Positions 27,746 through 36,943 of a stretch of 42,590 bases of DNA are shown here, in pieces. Origin of the DNA: a virus; the IMG/VR virus record IMGVR_UViG_3300045953_000260, positions 1-42,590 of that record. One strand, 5' to 3'. How positions within the stretch are numbered: the first letter of the stretch is position 1; the number at the start of each line of letters is the position of its first letter. The notes beneath the pieces were generated by a model. It saw only the letters and a list, made by a program, of their open reading frames with translations, was not told where the DNA came from and did not search any database. A program made the translations under genes and the position numbers.

Positions 27746-28996
27746 ATGAGCATCGAAATCGACGTTCTCCGGTGGATCGGCGTGTTCGAAGAGCCGGACG
27801 GCCAATACCAGATCGATCACTCGTCGACGCCCGGCGACTTCTCCCACTTCCCGTGGAAGGAAGGAACGCTGCAAGCGAATCTAGGCCGCGCCGGGCTCGA
27901 TCCGATGACGGGCAAGATGCGGCTCGACGGACACGACAAGAAGGTCCTCGGGATCCGGTCGTGTACGCTCTCGCTTGGGACGACGCTGCATTCTCACGGC
28001 CTTGATCTCGACGGCGACGTCGATCCGCCGACGAGTGCGCAGTGGGCACTCGACCGCGTCCTGAAAGCGATCATGGGCGGGCGCGTGGCGGACGGCGGTA
28101 TTGCAGCGGCGGGCACGCAAACGACCGTGCAAGCGGGCACGACGACGACGACCGTCAACGTCACCGCGGGGCACGGCGATCGGTTCACGGTCGGCGGCGT
28201 GATCGCGTGCCAGACGGTCAGCGGCTCATCTGCGCTCGAGGCGCGTGAGATCCTTTCCATCACGACGGACGCGATCTCCGTCAAGCAAGCCTTCAGTGCC
28301 ACGCCGACGACCGGGACGCCGGTTCGCGGAGGTGTGACCTTCTACCTGACCGAGAATCCGTCGACATCGCTTCAATGGCTCGTCGAGGGTCGCGAAGCCG
28401 AGGACGCCTACGTTCTCCGCGGGATGCAGGGAGGGTTCAACCTTACGCTCACGGTCGGAGATCTCGGGTTGCTCACGCTCTCGCTCGCCGGAGCGAGCTG
28501 GTCGTTGCTGTCGAGTGCCATCACGATCCCGAACTACCAGCGCTACTCGCCGATGGCCGGTGTCCCGCTCGAGGTCACGGTTCCGACGGTGGGGAGCACG
28601 ACCCGTGTGGTCGTGCCCGAGTCTTCGGTCACCGTGGAACCGGCGATCGCGTACGCGCCGGTGAAGAGCGGCGCGGCGACGGAGACGGTTGCGCGCATGC
28701 GACGACAGCCAGCGCGCCCGGTCGTGCGCGGCTCGTTCACGGCGCCGAAGGAAGATAACACCTGGTACACGGCGCGCGACAATCGCGAGACCCGCGCGAT
28801 GTTCGTGCAATACGGCGCGTTCGCTGGCTCGATCTGTCTGATCTCGTTGCCGACCATTCAGGTCACGGACTGCCAGCCCGCACCGGCGGACACGAACATC
28901 GCCGGGAACGTAGTTACGGTCGAAGGTCGCCACGACGAGGCGATCGGCGGCGTTACGGAGCTCGGATACTCGGCGTTCCGGGTGTCATTCCTCTGA
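27746..28996 (+). CDS. Major tail tube protein
   Basis: Protein of 416 residues, ATG 27746. Beta-rich with a Thr/Gly/Val-rich centre that may be an added Ig-like domain (about 125-195), flanked by two tube-like parts. It follows the neck genes and precedes the tail chaperones, the fixed position of the tube protein in siphovirus genomes. At 416 residues it is larger than many tube proteins, which supports an extra surface domain. Confidence 0.75.
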   Translation: MSIEIDVLRWIGVFEEPDGQYQIDHSSTPGDFSHFPWKEGTLQANLGRAGLDPMTGKMRLDGHDKKVLGIRSCTLSLGTTLHSHGLDLDGDVDPPTSAQWALDRVLKAIMGGRVADGGIAAAGTQTTVQAGTTTTTVNVTAGHGDRFTVGGVIACQTVSGSSALEAREILSITTDAISVKQAFSATPTTGTPVRGGVTFYLTENPSTSLQWLVEGREAEDAYVLRGMQGGFNLTLTVGDLGLLTLSLAGASWSLLSSAITIPNYQRYSPMAGVPLEVTVPTVGSTTRVVVPESSVTVEPAIAYAPVKSGAATETVARMRRQPARPVVRGSFTAPKEDNTWYTARDNRETRAMFVQYGAFAGSICLISLPTIQVTDCQPAPADTNIAGNVVTVEGRHDEAIGGVTELGYSAFRVSFL

Positions 28997-29006
28997 AGGA
29001 GTCCTC

Positions 29007-29546
29007 ATGTTCAAGAACACGATTTTCGAGCTCGTGCGCATGCACGATCCGGCGTTCGCCGGCGTCGCGCTCGAGAAGGTCAAGAGGTATGCGCGGAGCC
29101 GAGAGATCGCCGATCTCCCGGAAGTGGCGCCTGGTGCCCTGACGCCGGTTCGGTTTCACTGTCGGCGGCTCACGCGTTCTCAGGTGCTCGACTTCGTCGA
29201 GCTCGTCGCTCTCGATAACCGGAAGTTCGCGCGTGCCTTCGCGGCGGGCGTCGTGCGGGTGACCGGTGGTCGGTTCGGCGATGCGGGATGGGCGCCGGAG
29301 AACGCGGAGTCGAAAGAGCACCTCGCGATGACGGACGAGGAGCTCGACGAGGCTGGATTCGCAATCGCCGACCTCCTCGACATCGGGCAGGTGATCTACC
29401 TGAGGTCCGTCGCCCCTTTCGACTGTACGCCGCGCTATCCGCTGTTGCTTATGTCTCTGGCCGTCTGGGAAGGCAGCGCCCTCCACTTTGCGGAGCAGAG
29501 CCGGGACGCTGCTCCCCAGACCAGCGGGCCGCGCAAGGCCGCGTAG
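29007..29546 (+). CDS. Tail assembly chaperone (gpG type)
   Basis: Protein of 179 residues; ATG 29007 with AAGGAG upstream. Helical, with L-T-R-S-Q-V-L-D-F-V-E-L near 55 and a Ser/Gly/Pro end. Codon third positions remain GC-rich to the stop, so the zero frame is real to 29546. A slippery C CCT TTC at 29414-29420 (P137-F138) would let ribosomes shift -1 into the next frame to make a longer chaperone, as lambda G makes G-T. Confidence 0.75.
   Translation: MFKNTIFELVRMHDPAFAGVALEKVKRYARSREIADLPEVAPGALTPVRFHCRRLTRSQVLDFVELVALDNRKFARAFAAGVVRVTGGRFGDAGWAPENAESKEHLAMTDEELDEAGFAIADLLDIGQVIYLRSVAPFDCTPRYPLLLMSLAVWEGSALHFAEQSRDAAPQTSGPRKAA
29414..29420 (+). promoter_or_regulatory. Slippery heptamer C CCT TTC, -1 frameshift site
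   Basis: The only X-XXY-YYZ heptamer found in the zero frame between here and the stop of the first chaperone. Slippage re-pairs tRNA-Pro with CCC and tRNA-Phe with TTT. The -1 frame is open to 29989. No clear downstream stem or pseudoknot was identified. Confidence 0.6.
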
Positions 29547-29989
29547 GAGCACAGGAGCAGAATGCGCGATCGCGAGCACTCCGAGCCGAGCTCCGACGCG
29601 CGTACCGCTGTCCCTGTGACGATCGCAGTCACCGGGCGCCGGGACGTTGGCTCGGGGCCCTGGGCGCCTCGATCCTCGGCGAGCTCGCCGCGATCGAGTC
29701 GACCACCGGAGCGCGACCGTGGGCCTGCCCTTGGTGGGGCTTCCACGATCCCGACGTGCGCCAGATCCTTCAAGCGCACGATTTCTACGAATCGGGCCAG
29801 CTGCGGGAATGGTGGGGAGACGACCCTCCCTACTGGCAGGTCCTCGGGGTTCGGCACTTCCATCGTGTGCTCGGACAGGTCCGGGCGGAGTCGATCCGAC
29901 TCGCTCGAGCAGAGCGAAAGGCACGGGGAAAGCGCCTGCTCCCGCAGCTGCCCGCTGGAATGAACATTGAGCACGAGATCCGCGGATGA
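29420..29989 (+). CDS. -1 frameshift extension of the tail chaperone (gpT type)
   Basis: Second half of the predicted fusion protein (327 residues in total: 138 from the first frame, 189 here). This frame has no ATG, GTG or TTG between 29420 and the first well-coded part near 29650, so it cannot easily start by itself. The later part (A-R-P-W-A-C-P-W-W-G-F-H-D-P-D-V-R-Q) is well coded and ends in ATGA with the tape measure start. Absence of a start plus the -1 offset supports frameshifting. Confidence 0.7.
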   Translation, partial: RLYAALSAVAYVSGRLGRQRPPLCGAEPGRCSPDQRAAQGRVGAQEQNARSRALRAELRRAYRCPCDDRSHRAPGRWLGALGASILGELAAIESTTGARPWACPWWGFHDPDVRQILQAHDFYESGQLREWWGDDPPYWQVLGVRHFHRVLGQVRAESIRLARAERKARGKRLLPQLPAGMNIEHEIRG

Positions 29990-31683
29990 GCGACATCGGC
30001 ATCCAGATCGATTACACGGGCGTCGAGCAAGGAGGACAGCAGATCGATGCTGTCGTCCAGCGACTCGGCGCATTGCTCACCGCGGAGGAGCGGGCGGCGA
30101 TCTCCGCGCAGCAATTCGAGCGCGCGATGGAAGGCGAGGCGCGCCAGGCATCGGAGCTCCGCGGCGCGCTCGCGACCGCTGAGCAGGCGCACAACCGTCT
30201 CGGAACGGCCGCCCAGGGAGCCGGCCGGACGATGGTTCAGACCGCCGGCCAGGCCGGACAGCTCTTCGGGGCGTTCGGGAACATCGGACAGGCGCTCCAA
30301 GGGATCCATCCGCAGCTCGGACAGGCCGCGCAGGGGTTCTCGTCGATCGGATCAGCTGTCGCGGCATCCGCAACGACGATGGGCCCGCTCGGCGTCGCGA
30401 TTGGTGTCGTGACGGCCGCGATGGGCGGGCTCTCGCTCGCTCTTCAGCTGACGCGGGATGACACGGAGGACTTTCGCCAGTCGATCGAGAACACGATCCC
30501 GACTCTCGACGATCTCCTGACGAAGATCCGACAGGTGAACGCCGAGCGCGCCCGCGAGAGCCGGATCGGGCTCGGACTCGGCGCGGGCGAGGAGCAGGAA
30601 GCGGCACTGAGCCAGGCTCAACGTGCGGCGTCCCGGGCTCGCGGCGCGGAGACGACGCTCGAGCGGAACATCCGGGGCCGGCGGACCGCGGGGCAAGGCA
30701 TCTTCCAAGAGGAGGAGGATCAGCTCCGTCGGCTTCACGAGGCCACGCAAGCGGCCGAGCGTGAGGTCGAGCGGCTGACCGCTCTCCGCCAGCGACAGCA
30801 GACCGAAGAAGCGCAGAGCCTCGAAGAGGATCTCGCGGCAGCTGCGGCCGAGGATGAGGAGCGAGAGGCTCAGCGTGCTCGACGCGGTCGGCGAGGAGGC
30901 CGAGGGGCGGCGGCGCGCCGACAGGCTGCCGAGGAGCGCGAAACGTCGGAACTCGGCGCGGCCGTCCTCGGCGACCTCGACGAGGGAGACGTCGGGCGAG
31001 CGATCGAGGAGGAGGCCGCCGCTCAGGGGCTGCGCGAACAGATCGAGCTGACCGATCAGCTGCTCGAGATGAAACAATTCTTCCTCGAGCTCGACGAGCA
31101 GCAGGCCACGGCGCGCCAAGAAGCGCTCGAGAAGGAATCCGAGCTCGTCGAGAAGCTGAAGCAAGAGGAGATGGAGGCGGCGCAAGAACGCGAGGAGGCG
31201 GCGCGCGAGATCCATGGCCGCATCGAGGATACGCTCGCGTCGATCGCTGGCGCGTACATCGACGCTTTCGGCGAAGCGATCGAGGGGCAGAAGTCGATGG
31301 AGCAGGCCGCCCTCGACGCGACGAAGATGGTTCTCAAGGGCCTTGGCGAGGAGATGGTCGGGATCGGCTTAAAGGAAACGATCGAGGGCTTCGCGAACAT
31401 CGTGAGCAATCCGCCCGTCGCGGCTACGAAGATCCCCGCAGGCATCGCGCTGATCGGAATCGGCGTCGGGCTCGGCGCCGCGGGCGCAGCGATCCCGTCC
31501 CAACCGTCCGCGCCGCCGGAGAGTCCGCGGAGCGAGGAGGAGGAAAGCGGCGGTGAGGGCGGGACCGTGATCCTGAACATAAACCAGCCGATCATCTCGG
31601 CGGCGACGCATGCACAGCTCGCGCGCGGGCTGAAGCGCCAGATCGGCGGCGATCGAGAGTTCCCCGCGAGGACGACGCCGTGA
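29986..31683 (+). CDS. Tape measure protein
   Basis: Protein of 565 residues; ATG 29986 (ATGA overlap). N-terminal Gln/Ala-rich helices, a hydrophobic Gly/Ala region (about 120-150), then a long Glu/Arg coiled coil (about 190-400), and a Gly/Ala-rich hydrophobic end. This is the layout of phage tape measures, which set tail length and enter the cell with DNA. Using about 0.15 nm per residue (family rule), the tail would be near 85 nm, rather short. The stop overlaps the next GTG. Confidence 0.85.
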   Translation: MSDIGIQIDYTGVEQGGQQIDAVVQRLGALLTAEERAAISAQQFERAMEGEARQASELRGALATAEQAHNRLGTAAQGAGRTMVQTAGQAGQLFGAFGNIGQALQGIHPQLGQAAQGFSSIGSAVAASATTMGPLGVAIGVVTAAMGGLSLALQLTRDDTEDFRQSIENTIPTLDDLLTKIRQVNAERARESRIGLGLGAGEEQEAALSQAQRAASRARGAETTLERNIRGRRTAGQGIFQEEEDQLRRLHEATQAAEREVERLTALRQRQQTEEAQSLEEDLAAAAAEDEEREAQRARRGRRGGRGAAARRQAAEERETSELGAAVLGDLDEGDVGRAIEEEAAAQGLREQIELTDQLLEMKQFFLELDEQQATARQEALEKESELVEKLKQEEMEAAQEREEAAREIHGRIEDTLASIAGAYIDAFGEAIEGQKSMEQAALDATKMVLKGLGEEMVGIGLKETIEGFANIVSNPPVAATKIPAGIALIGIGVGLGAAGAAIPSQPSAPPESPRSEEEESGGEGGTVILNINQPIISAATHAQLARGLKRQIGGDREFPARTTP

Positions 31684-32483
31684 GCCTCTTCTTCGAAGCG
31701 GGCTACGACCTAGCCGAACTCGGCGGGTTTCAGGTCAACATCGTCGAGACGGGCGGCAACACGTTCTCCGTCACGAAGACGACGGGGAAGTATTTCCTCC
31801 GGACCTCGGGGTCGGGCGCGACGGGAGACTTTGTCTCGAAGATCTCCGCCTACATCGCACTCCTGACCGATCTTCAAACCGCGCTGAACGCGGGAACGGG
31901 AAGCGGGACGTACACAGTGACGTTTTCGCTGACCGGCGTGACGCCGGGTGCCGAGCGTGTCGTCGTCTCGCACGCGGGCGGAAGCGTGACCGCATTCTCG
32001 ATCGCGCCGGTGACGAACGCGACGCTGATCGGGCTCACGTCGACGCTGTCGGGGTCCCTCTCGCACACGATGCAGAGAACCCCGACCTACTTTCGAAACG
32101 CGCGCGTCGGATTCTGGACCGATTGGTCTGGAGAGTACGAGGGCGGCGAGGATATCGCGATCGATCAGGAGAGCCATGACGGGACGCCGCATGGCATCTC
32201 GAAGATGGACGCCCCTTCGTACCTCGATTTCACGGTCCCGCTCGAACCGGTAGCGGTCGTCGGGAACTATCCGAAGCAAGTCGCCGTGTCCGAGTCGTGG
32301 ACATGGCGATCGCTCTGGCAGCACGCCCGAAACATCTGGCCCATCGTGATGGACGACGCGACGGAGGCGTACTTCCTTCGCCTCCGCGCGGAGGGCGCGC
32401 GCTTTCGACCGCAGACCGTCGGCGGAAACTACATCGCGCACTGGGACCTTCCGTTTGAAACGCGCGTTCTCGCGAGGAAGTAA
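31680..32483 (+). CDS. Distal tail-like protein
   Basis: Protein of 267 residues; GTG 31680 overlaps the tape measure stop (GTGA). Beta-rich with T-G-K-Y-F-L-R-T-S-G, T-Y-T-V-T-F-S-L-T-G-V, F-W-T-D-W-S-G-E-Y-E-G-G and W-D-L-P-F-E-T near the end. In siphoviruses the gene after the tape measure usually encodes the distal tail protein or an equivalent hub adaptor. The call is positional. Confidence 0.55.
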   Translation: MSLFFEAGYDLAELGGFQVNIVETGGNTFSVTKTTGKYFLRTSGSGATGDFVSKISAYIALLTDLQTALNAGTGSGTYTVTFSLTGVTPGAERVVVSHAGGSVTAFSIAPVTNATLIGLTSTLSGSLSHTMQRTPTYFRNARVGFWTDWSGEYEGGEDIAIDQESHDGTPHGISKMDAPSYLDFTVPLEPVAVVGNYPKQVAVSESWTWRSLWQHARNIWPIVMDDATEAYFLRLRAEGARFRPQTVGGNYIAHWDLPFETRVLARK

Positions 32484-35168
32484 GTGCCCATCTACGCAAA
32501 CCAGATCGCCGAGGGCGAGGGGAAGTTCCGGTGCCGCGTCGTGATCGAAGGCTGGCCGTACATCTTCGTCGACCACCGTTCGCTCGTGCGCACGCTCTCG
32601 GACGGACGCGAGCAGATCTTGGGCCTGAACCCGCTCTCCGTTCGCTTCTCTGCGCGCGCAGATCTCGCTCGAGCACAGCTGCGAGAACAGGAGATGACGC
32701 TCGAGCTCTTCGACGACGACGAGCACCGAGTCACGAAAGCGCTTCACCGCGTCCCCGCCGTGCGGACCGCGTTGATGTCAGACCTACACGGACTCGTTAC
32801 TTTCATCACCGCCGCAGACACAGCTGGGTTCCCGAGCTCGGGCGTCGTGCACATCGGGAGCGAGGCGATCAAGTACACCGGGAAGACGTCAACGACCTTC
32901 ACCGGGCTCACTCGGAACCACTGGCAGTCGGTTTTCCAATCGCACTTCACGGGCGACGGCGCGAAGCTCTCGTTCCCCGCGATCACGGACCTTCCGCGCG
33001 CGCTGCACGGGCGCCGCGTGTACATCTATTTGTACGGCTCGGGCGACAGCTCGACGAGTGATGGGACGCTGCGCTGGCGCGGGATCGTGAGCTCGGACGT
33101 GGACTACTCCGCGGGCGTCTATCGCTTCAGCGTGGAGCCGCTCGCGCGCCTTCTCGAGCAACCGATCGGCGGCGACCTCGAGGAGCCGGTTCCGATCCGA
33201 GGGATCTATCTCCACGCGCACGGCGGTTGTTGGAAGGTTGTTCTCAAGAGGGGTTCGACGGCGGATCAGGGCACCGCAGCGGCGACGAGCGACATCGTGA
33301 CGATCACGATGTCGGGGTTCTGGAACGACAACGCGGATTTTTGTGCGGCGGTGAACACGAAGATCGCGGCCGCGACGGGCGGATGGGGCTGGTCCAGCGG
33401 CGCGAAGATTCGGCTCGAGCCGCTCGGTACCGACGGATACCGATTCGTCTACGTGACCGGATCGTCGGCGCACTGGGTCACGGTAGAGGGCGGGCGCCTA
33501 GATACTGGCGAGATCGCGCTGAGCCCAGTCGATATCGCCGGCGCCGGCGCCGAGCTCACACTTGGTCGGTGGCGAAACAGGGCGGGCGAGGACGTGTCGC
33601 TTCTGCTCGCGGACGACGAATACAAGATCGAGATGCTCGCGCCCGTGCCGCGCGGAACGCTCGGACTCCCAAGCCTCTCGACGCGTGCGCTGGAGTACTT
33701 CCGCGACAACGACGAGCCTGCGAACAACGACGGCTACATCTACCTTGGCGGGAATGTCGTACCGAACCTCGACATGATGGCGATCGTGCGAGCGGATGGC
33801 GGCGAGAGCGATGAGGAGGAATGGGGCGTGCTCTCCGAGGTCAATACGTCTCTCCGGCGGATCCGCGTGCAGTCTCAGCCCCTACCGAGAGCGCTCGGGC
33901 CCCAGACTCGCGTCCGACTCTTGCGCGTGATCGTGAAGTTCACCGACATCGGCGGGTTGGTCGACGCGGTCATCAGCGGCGCGCCCTCCGTTGCGAATAC
34001 GGGCGCGCTCCCGCTCATCGTGGGCGACGATTTCGCGGACTCGGCGCCAGTGGGCGGATCGTGGGCGGAGCTGCGCGAGTCGATCGCCGAGCTCGGCCTT
34101 GCGTGGGATCGGATCTACGTCACGACCGGCGGAGTCTCGCTCGGCGAGATGCTCGAGCACGAGCTTCGTCTCGCGAGCTGCTATCTCGCGATCGACAGCT
34201 CCGGGAGACTGAAGGTGCGCAGGCTCGGACTTGTCCTCCAAACGGACGCGGGCGCGATCGATCTCACCCCATCGGCGATGAAGGGAGAGCTTCCATCGGC
34301 CTCGATGAACGCCGACGGCATGCTTCGAGAAGTCCTCGTGAAGAGCGGGTGGGACCCCGACGAGAAGGAGCACAAGGGGTTGACGATTCGGGTGCGCGAC
34401 GTTCAGGCGCCGAGCCAGCTGTCGGGCGTGCTCGAGATCGCGCCGAGGAGTCGCTACGGCGGGTATCTCTTCTCCTCCGAGGACCCCGTCGAGGTTACGG
34501 TCGAGGAGGCGTATTCACTCGCGTCGAGCCTCCTGGGGCTCTTCGGCGACGGATACGAGATCATCACCGTGATGGTCGCGCTGACGCACTTCAACCTCGA
34601 ACTCGGGTCGACGGTTCTTCTCACGTCCCCGCATATCCCGGATTCCGACGGGACGATGGGGATCGAGAACCGACCGGCGCAGGTGATCGGATACGACTGG
34701 TCTCCGTACGAGGGCCGCGGCCAGTTCACCCTGCTGACGCATGCGCGTCGGATCGCGGGCTACGCCCCCGCGCTGCTGATCACGGATCGGGTCGATCTCG
34801 GCTCGAACAAGTGGAAGCTCGTCTTCAACGGGCACAATGCCTACACGCCGCACTTGATCTCAAAATGGTACGTCGCCGGCGACGAGGTGAGGGTGATCCA
34901 GCGCAACACGGCAACACCGACGCGGCTCTCTGGCGTCGTCGACACGGTCACGGACTCCTCGCCGCCAGAGATGAACGTGATCTTCGACAGCGCGTGGACT
35001 CCCGGGTCAAATACGTGGAGCCTCGGATACGACCGCGCGCCGAACGTCGATACGACGATCCCAGGGTCGCGCAAATGGGCGCAGACCGGGTTCTGCTACG
35101 TCGCGGACTCAGTCCGCCGCATCACCTTCGCGTCGGGCGACGTCGACGCATACAACTTCGCGCCATGA
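32484..35168 (+). CDS. Tail tip/baseplate hub protein
   Basis: Protein of 894 residues, the largest in the phage; GTG 32484 immediately follows the upstream stop. Many beta stretches, with an early part Y-I-F-V-D-H-R-S-L-V and L-N-P-L-S-V-R-F near 25-55, A-L-H-G-R-R-V-Y-I-Y-L-Y-G around 175, then an inserted Thr/Trp-rich part and a C-terminal domain. Length, position and composition match a tail hub or tail-associated protein. No lytic motif is visible. Confidence 0.65.
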   Translation: MPIYANQIAEGEGKFRCRVVIEGWPYIFVDHRSLVRTLSDGREQILGLNPLSVRFSARADLARAQLREQEMTLELFDDDEHRVTKALHRVPAVRTALMSDLHGLVTFITAADTAGFPSSGVVHIGSEAIKYTGKTSTTFTGLTRNHWQSVFQSHFTGDGAKLSFPAITDLPRALHGRRVYIYLYGSGDSSTSDGTLRWRGIVSSDVDYSAGVYRFSVEPLARLLEQPIGGDLEEPVPIRGIYLHAHGGCWKVVLKRGSTADQGTAAATSDIVTITMSGFWNDNADFCAAVNTKIAAATGGWGWSSGAKIRLEPLGTDGYRFVYVTGSSAHWVTVEGGRLDTGEIALSPVDIAGAGAELTLGRWRNRAGEDVSLLLADDEYKIEMLAPVPRGTLGLPSLSTRALEYFRDNDEPANNDGYIYLGGNVVPNLDMMAIVRADGGESDEEEWGVLSEVNTSLRRIRVQSQPLPRALGPQTRVRLLRVIVKFTDIGGLVDAVISGAPSVANTGALPLIVGDDFADSAPVGGSWAELRESIAELGLAWDRIYVTTGGVSLGEMLEHELRLASCYLAIDSSGRLKVRRLGLVLQTDAGAIDLTPSAMKGELPSASMNADGMLREVLVKSGWDPDEKEHKGLTIRVRDVQAPSQLSGVLEIAPRSRYGGYLFSSEDPVEVTVEEAYSLASSLLGLFGDGYEIITVMVALTHFNLELGSTVLLTSPHIPDSDGTMGIENRPAQVIGYDWSPYEGRGQFTLLTHARRIAGYAPALLITDRVDLGSNKWKLVFNGHNAYTPHLISKWYVAGDEVRVIQRNTATPTRLSGVVDTVTDSSPPEMNVIFDSAWTPGSNTWSLGYDRAPNVDTTIPGSRKWAQTGFCYVADSVRRITFASGDVDAYNFAP

Positions 35169-35845
35169 GCTCGCCGTTCCAAGGAACCATCCTCTTCGAC
35201 GCCGGTGACTTCGACACGGACGAGCCGCTCGACACCGTGCTCGTGCGCGATGCGCTCTTCGGGAGCGCGCTCCACAAGGCCGACATGCACGGTCAGACCC
35301 GCGCGTCATGGGTCGCGATCAAGGAGTCGCTCGTCGCGCAGAGCGAAACGCACCTTCACCCGGTTGTGCTCGGAACGATCGTGGTTGCGACATCATCGAC
35401 CGATACGGCCTGGTACGAGCTCCCGTGTCGAGCGACCTACACGCCGAAGATTCGGGCGGACGGAGGCGGCTATCAGTTGCGGGTCTGGCTCGCGGGCCGG
35501 AGCTCCGCCGGAGAACAGGTTGATTTTGCCGTCGTCGCAGTCCCGCGAGGAGCAGCTGCAACGCCGGACTCCTCCTACCCGAGCGTGAGGTTTACGAACG
35601 TGACGTCGACGACGATCGCTGCGCTCGAGCCGGACGGCGATCCGTGGATGAATCTACCGTCGACCTTCGTCGGCTCGGCTTCGGAAATGGAGCGAGCTTG
35701 GTGGACAAAGACAGACATCGGCGGTTCCGGGACCACGGTTGAAGTTCCCTTGATCGAAGTGCGCGTCTTCGGACAGACGTGGGACGAATCATCGCAACCT
35801 CAAGTGTTTGGATTTCACCTCTCCGAGTTCGTCGGGCCCGACTGA
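35165..35845 (+). CDS. Tail tip-associated protein
   Basis: Protein of 226 residues; ATG 35165 overlaps the hub stop (ATGA). Beta-rich C-terminal two-thirds with L-R-V-W-L-A-G-R-S-S-A and V-R-F-T-N-V-T-S-T-T. The N-terminal portion is acidic. It follows the hub and precedes the receptor-binding set, so it may attach fibres. No named family. Confidence 0.6.
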   Translation: MSSPFQGTILFDAGDFDTDEPLDTVLVRDALFGSALHKADMHGQTRASWVAIKESLVAQSETHLHPVVLGTIVVATSSTDTAWYELPCRATYTPKIRADGGGYQLRVWLAGRSSAGEQVDFAVVAVPRGAAATPDSSYPSVRFTNVTSTTIAALEPDGDPWMNLPSTFVGSASEMERAWWTKTDIGGSGTTVEVPLIEVRVFGQTWDESSQPQVFGFHLSEFVGPD

Positions 35846-35896
35846 CACCGCGCCTCAGTTCTCCGCGCCCACGCCGCCGGCCATCCTCGGGTCGAA

Positions 35897-36943
35897 GTGG
35901 CGGCGATCGTACCGAGCAAGCGGACGAATCCACGCTTTGGCGAGATCCAGATCGGCGCCGCGGTCCGTGCACGCGCGTGGCGCGATCTCGCGATGTGCCT
36001 GCATTGGGTCCGGGCCCACGGGATGCACCTGGTCCCGCAAACAAGCCCGCATCTTCAGCTCTCGAGCGGCTCGAAGACGCTTCGGTTCCGTGTGCACCCG
36101 AGCGGGCGTGCGATCCAGCGCATCTGGCAGGTGACTCTGCGGAGCGAGCCGTTCAGCGGTGAATCGCCATTTCCGACGGAAGTTGATGTCACGTTTCCGG
36201 ACTCCCAGACGGTTCGATACTACCCAGAGACCTATACGCTCCTCGCGAACTCTGTTGGGTTCCTCAATCGCAGGATCTACATCGAGGAGCTCAGTGCCAA
36301 GTCGAGCTCCCTGACCGAACTGACGCTCGTTTTCGCGCACGTGCGCGGCGTGCCCGCGTGGATCGAATCGGTGTCGTGCTTCGAGGCGCCGCGCGCCGTT
36401 CTGACTCAGGATTCGACCGATCGCGGCGTCGACCTGCAGACGCTCGTTCCCGGGCAAGCGATCTTCGACGGGAACACACCGTTTCGCAGCGTCGCCGCCG
36501 TCGCAACCGGATGGGTGAACACTGAGCCACGGCGTTCATTGGCGCAGCTCTATTTCGACACGGCGGCCGTGAACTCCGGGTCGTACACCGACATTTTCGA
36601 GCTTCCGGTGCCGATCATGCCCCGAAAGGATCTGATCACGTCGACCGGAAAGACGATCACATGGGACGTCTACGCGCGCACGACCGACGGGAGCACGAAC
36701 GGAGACATTCGGATCTCCACGACAACCGGCGCGGCCAACGCAACGCTCACGATCAACGGGAGCACGACGTTCAGCTGGCGTGGGACGTCGACCGTGGCCG
36801 CGGGGCAGGAAGATCTCGGCGATTACGATCACGCGGGCCTGATCGGCGGAACGGACTTCGAGTTCTTCCAGATCGCCATGCGCGTTACCGCGGGCGGCGG
36901 CTCGATCGAGATCCAAGCGGTGTCGGTTTGGGAGGCCACCTGA
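35897..36943 (+). CDS. Tail-associated beta-rich protein
   Basis: Protein of 348 residues with a GTG start 51 bases after the upstream stop; the ribosome site is weak and the start is uncertain. Beta-rich: T-L-R-F-R-V-H-P-S-G, V-R-Y-Y-P-E-T-Y-T-L-L, then a C-terminal part (about 255-345) rich in Thr/Asn/Gly like a jelly-roll or carbohydrate-binding domain. It probably forms part of a fibre. Confidence 0.6.
   Translation: MAAIVPSKRTNPRFGEIQIGAAVRARAWRDLAMCLHWVRAHGMHLVPQTSPHLQLSSGSKTLRFRVHPSGRAIQRIWQVTLRSEPFSGESPFPTEVDVTFPDSQTVRYYPETYTLLANSVGFLNRRIYIEELSAKSSSLTELTLVFAHVRGVPAWIESVSCFEAPRAVLTQDSTDRGVDLQTLVPGQAIFDGNTPFRSVAAVATGWVNTEPRRSLAQLYFDTAAVNSGSYTDIFELPVPIMPRKDLITSTGKTITWDVYARTTDGSTNGDIRISTTTGAANATLTINGSTTFSWRGTSTVAAGQEDLGDYDHAGLIGGTDFEFFQIAMRVTAGGGSIEIQAVSVWEAT

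Noticed and set aside
29562-29963. Independent gene of 133 codons with a good ribosome site (AGGAG before ATG 29562)
   Set aside because: Beyond about 25 codons the sequence is low-complexity Ser/Arg with poor third-position bias, while another frame is clearly coding there.
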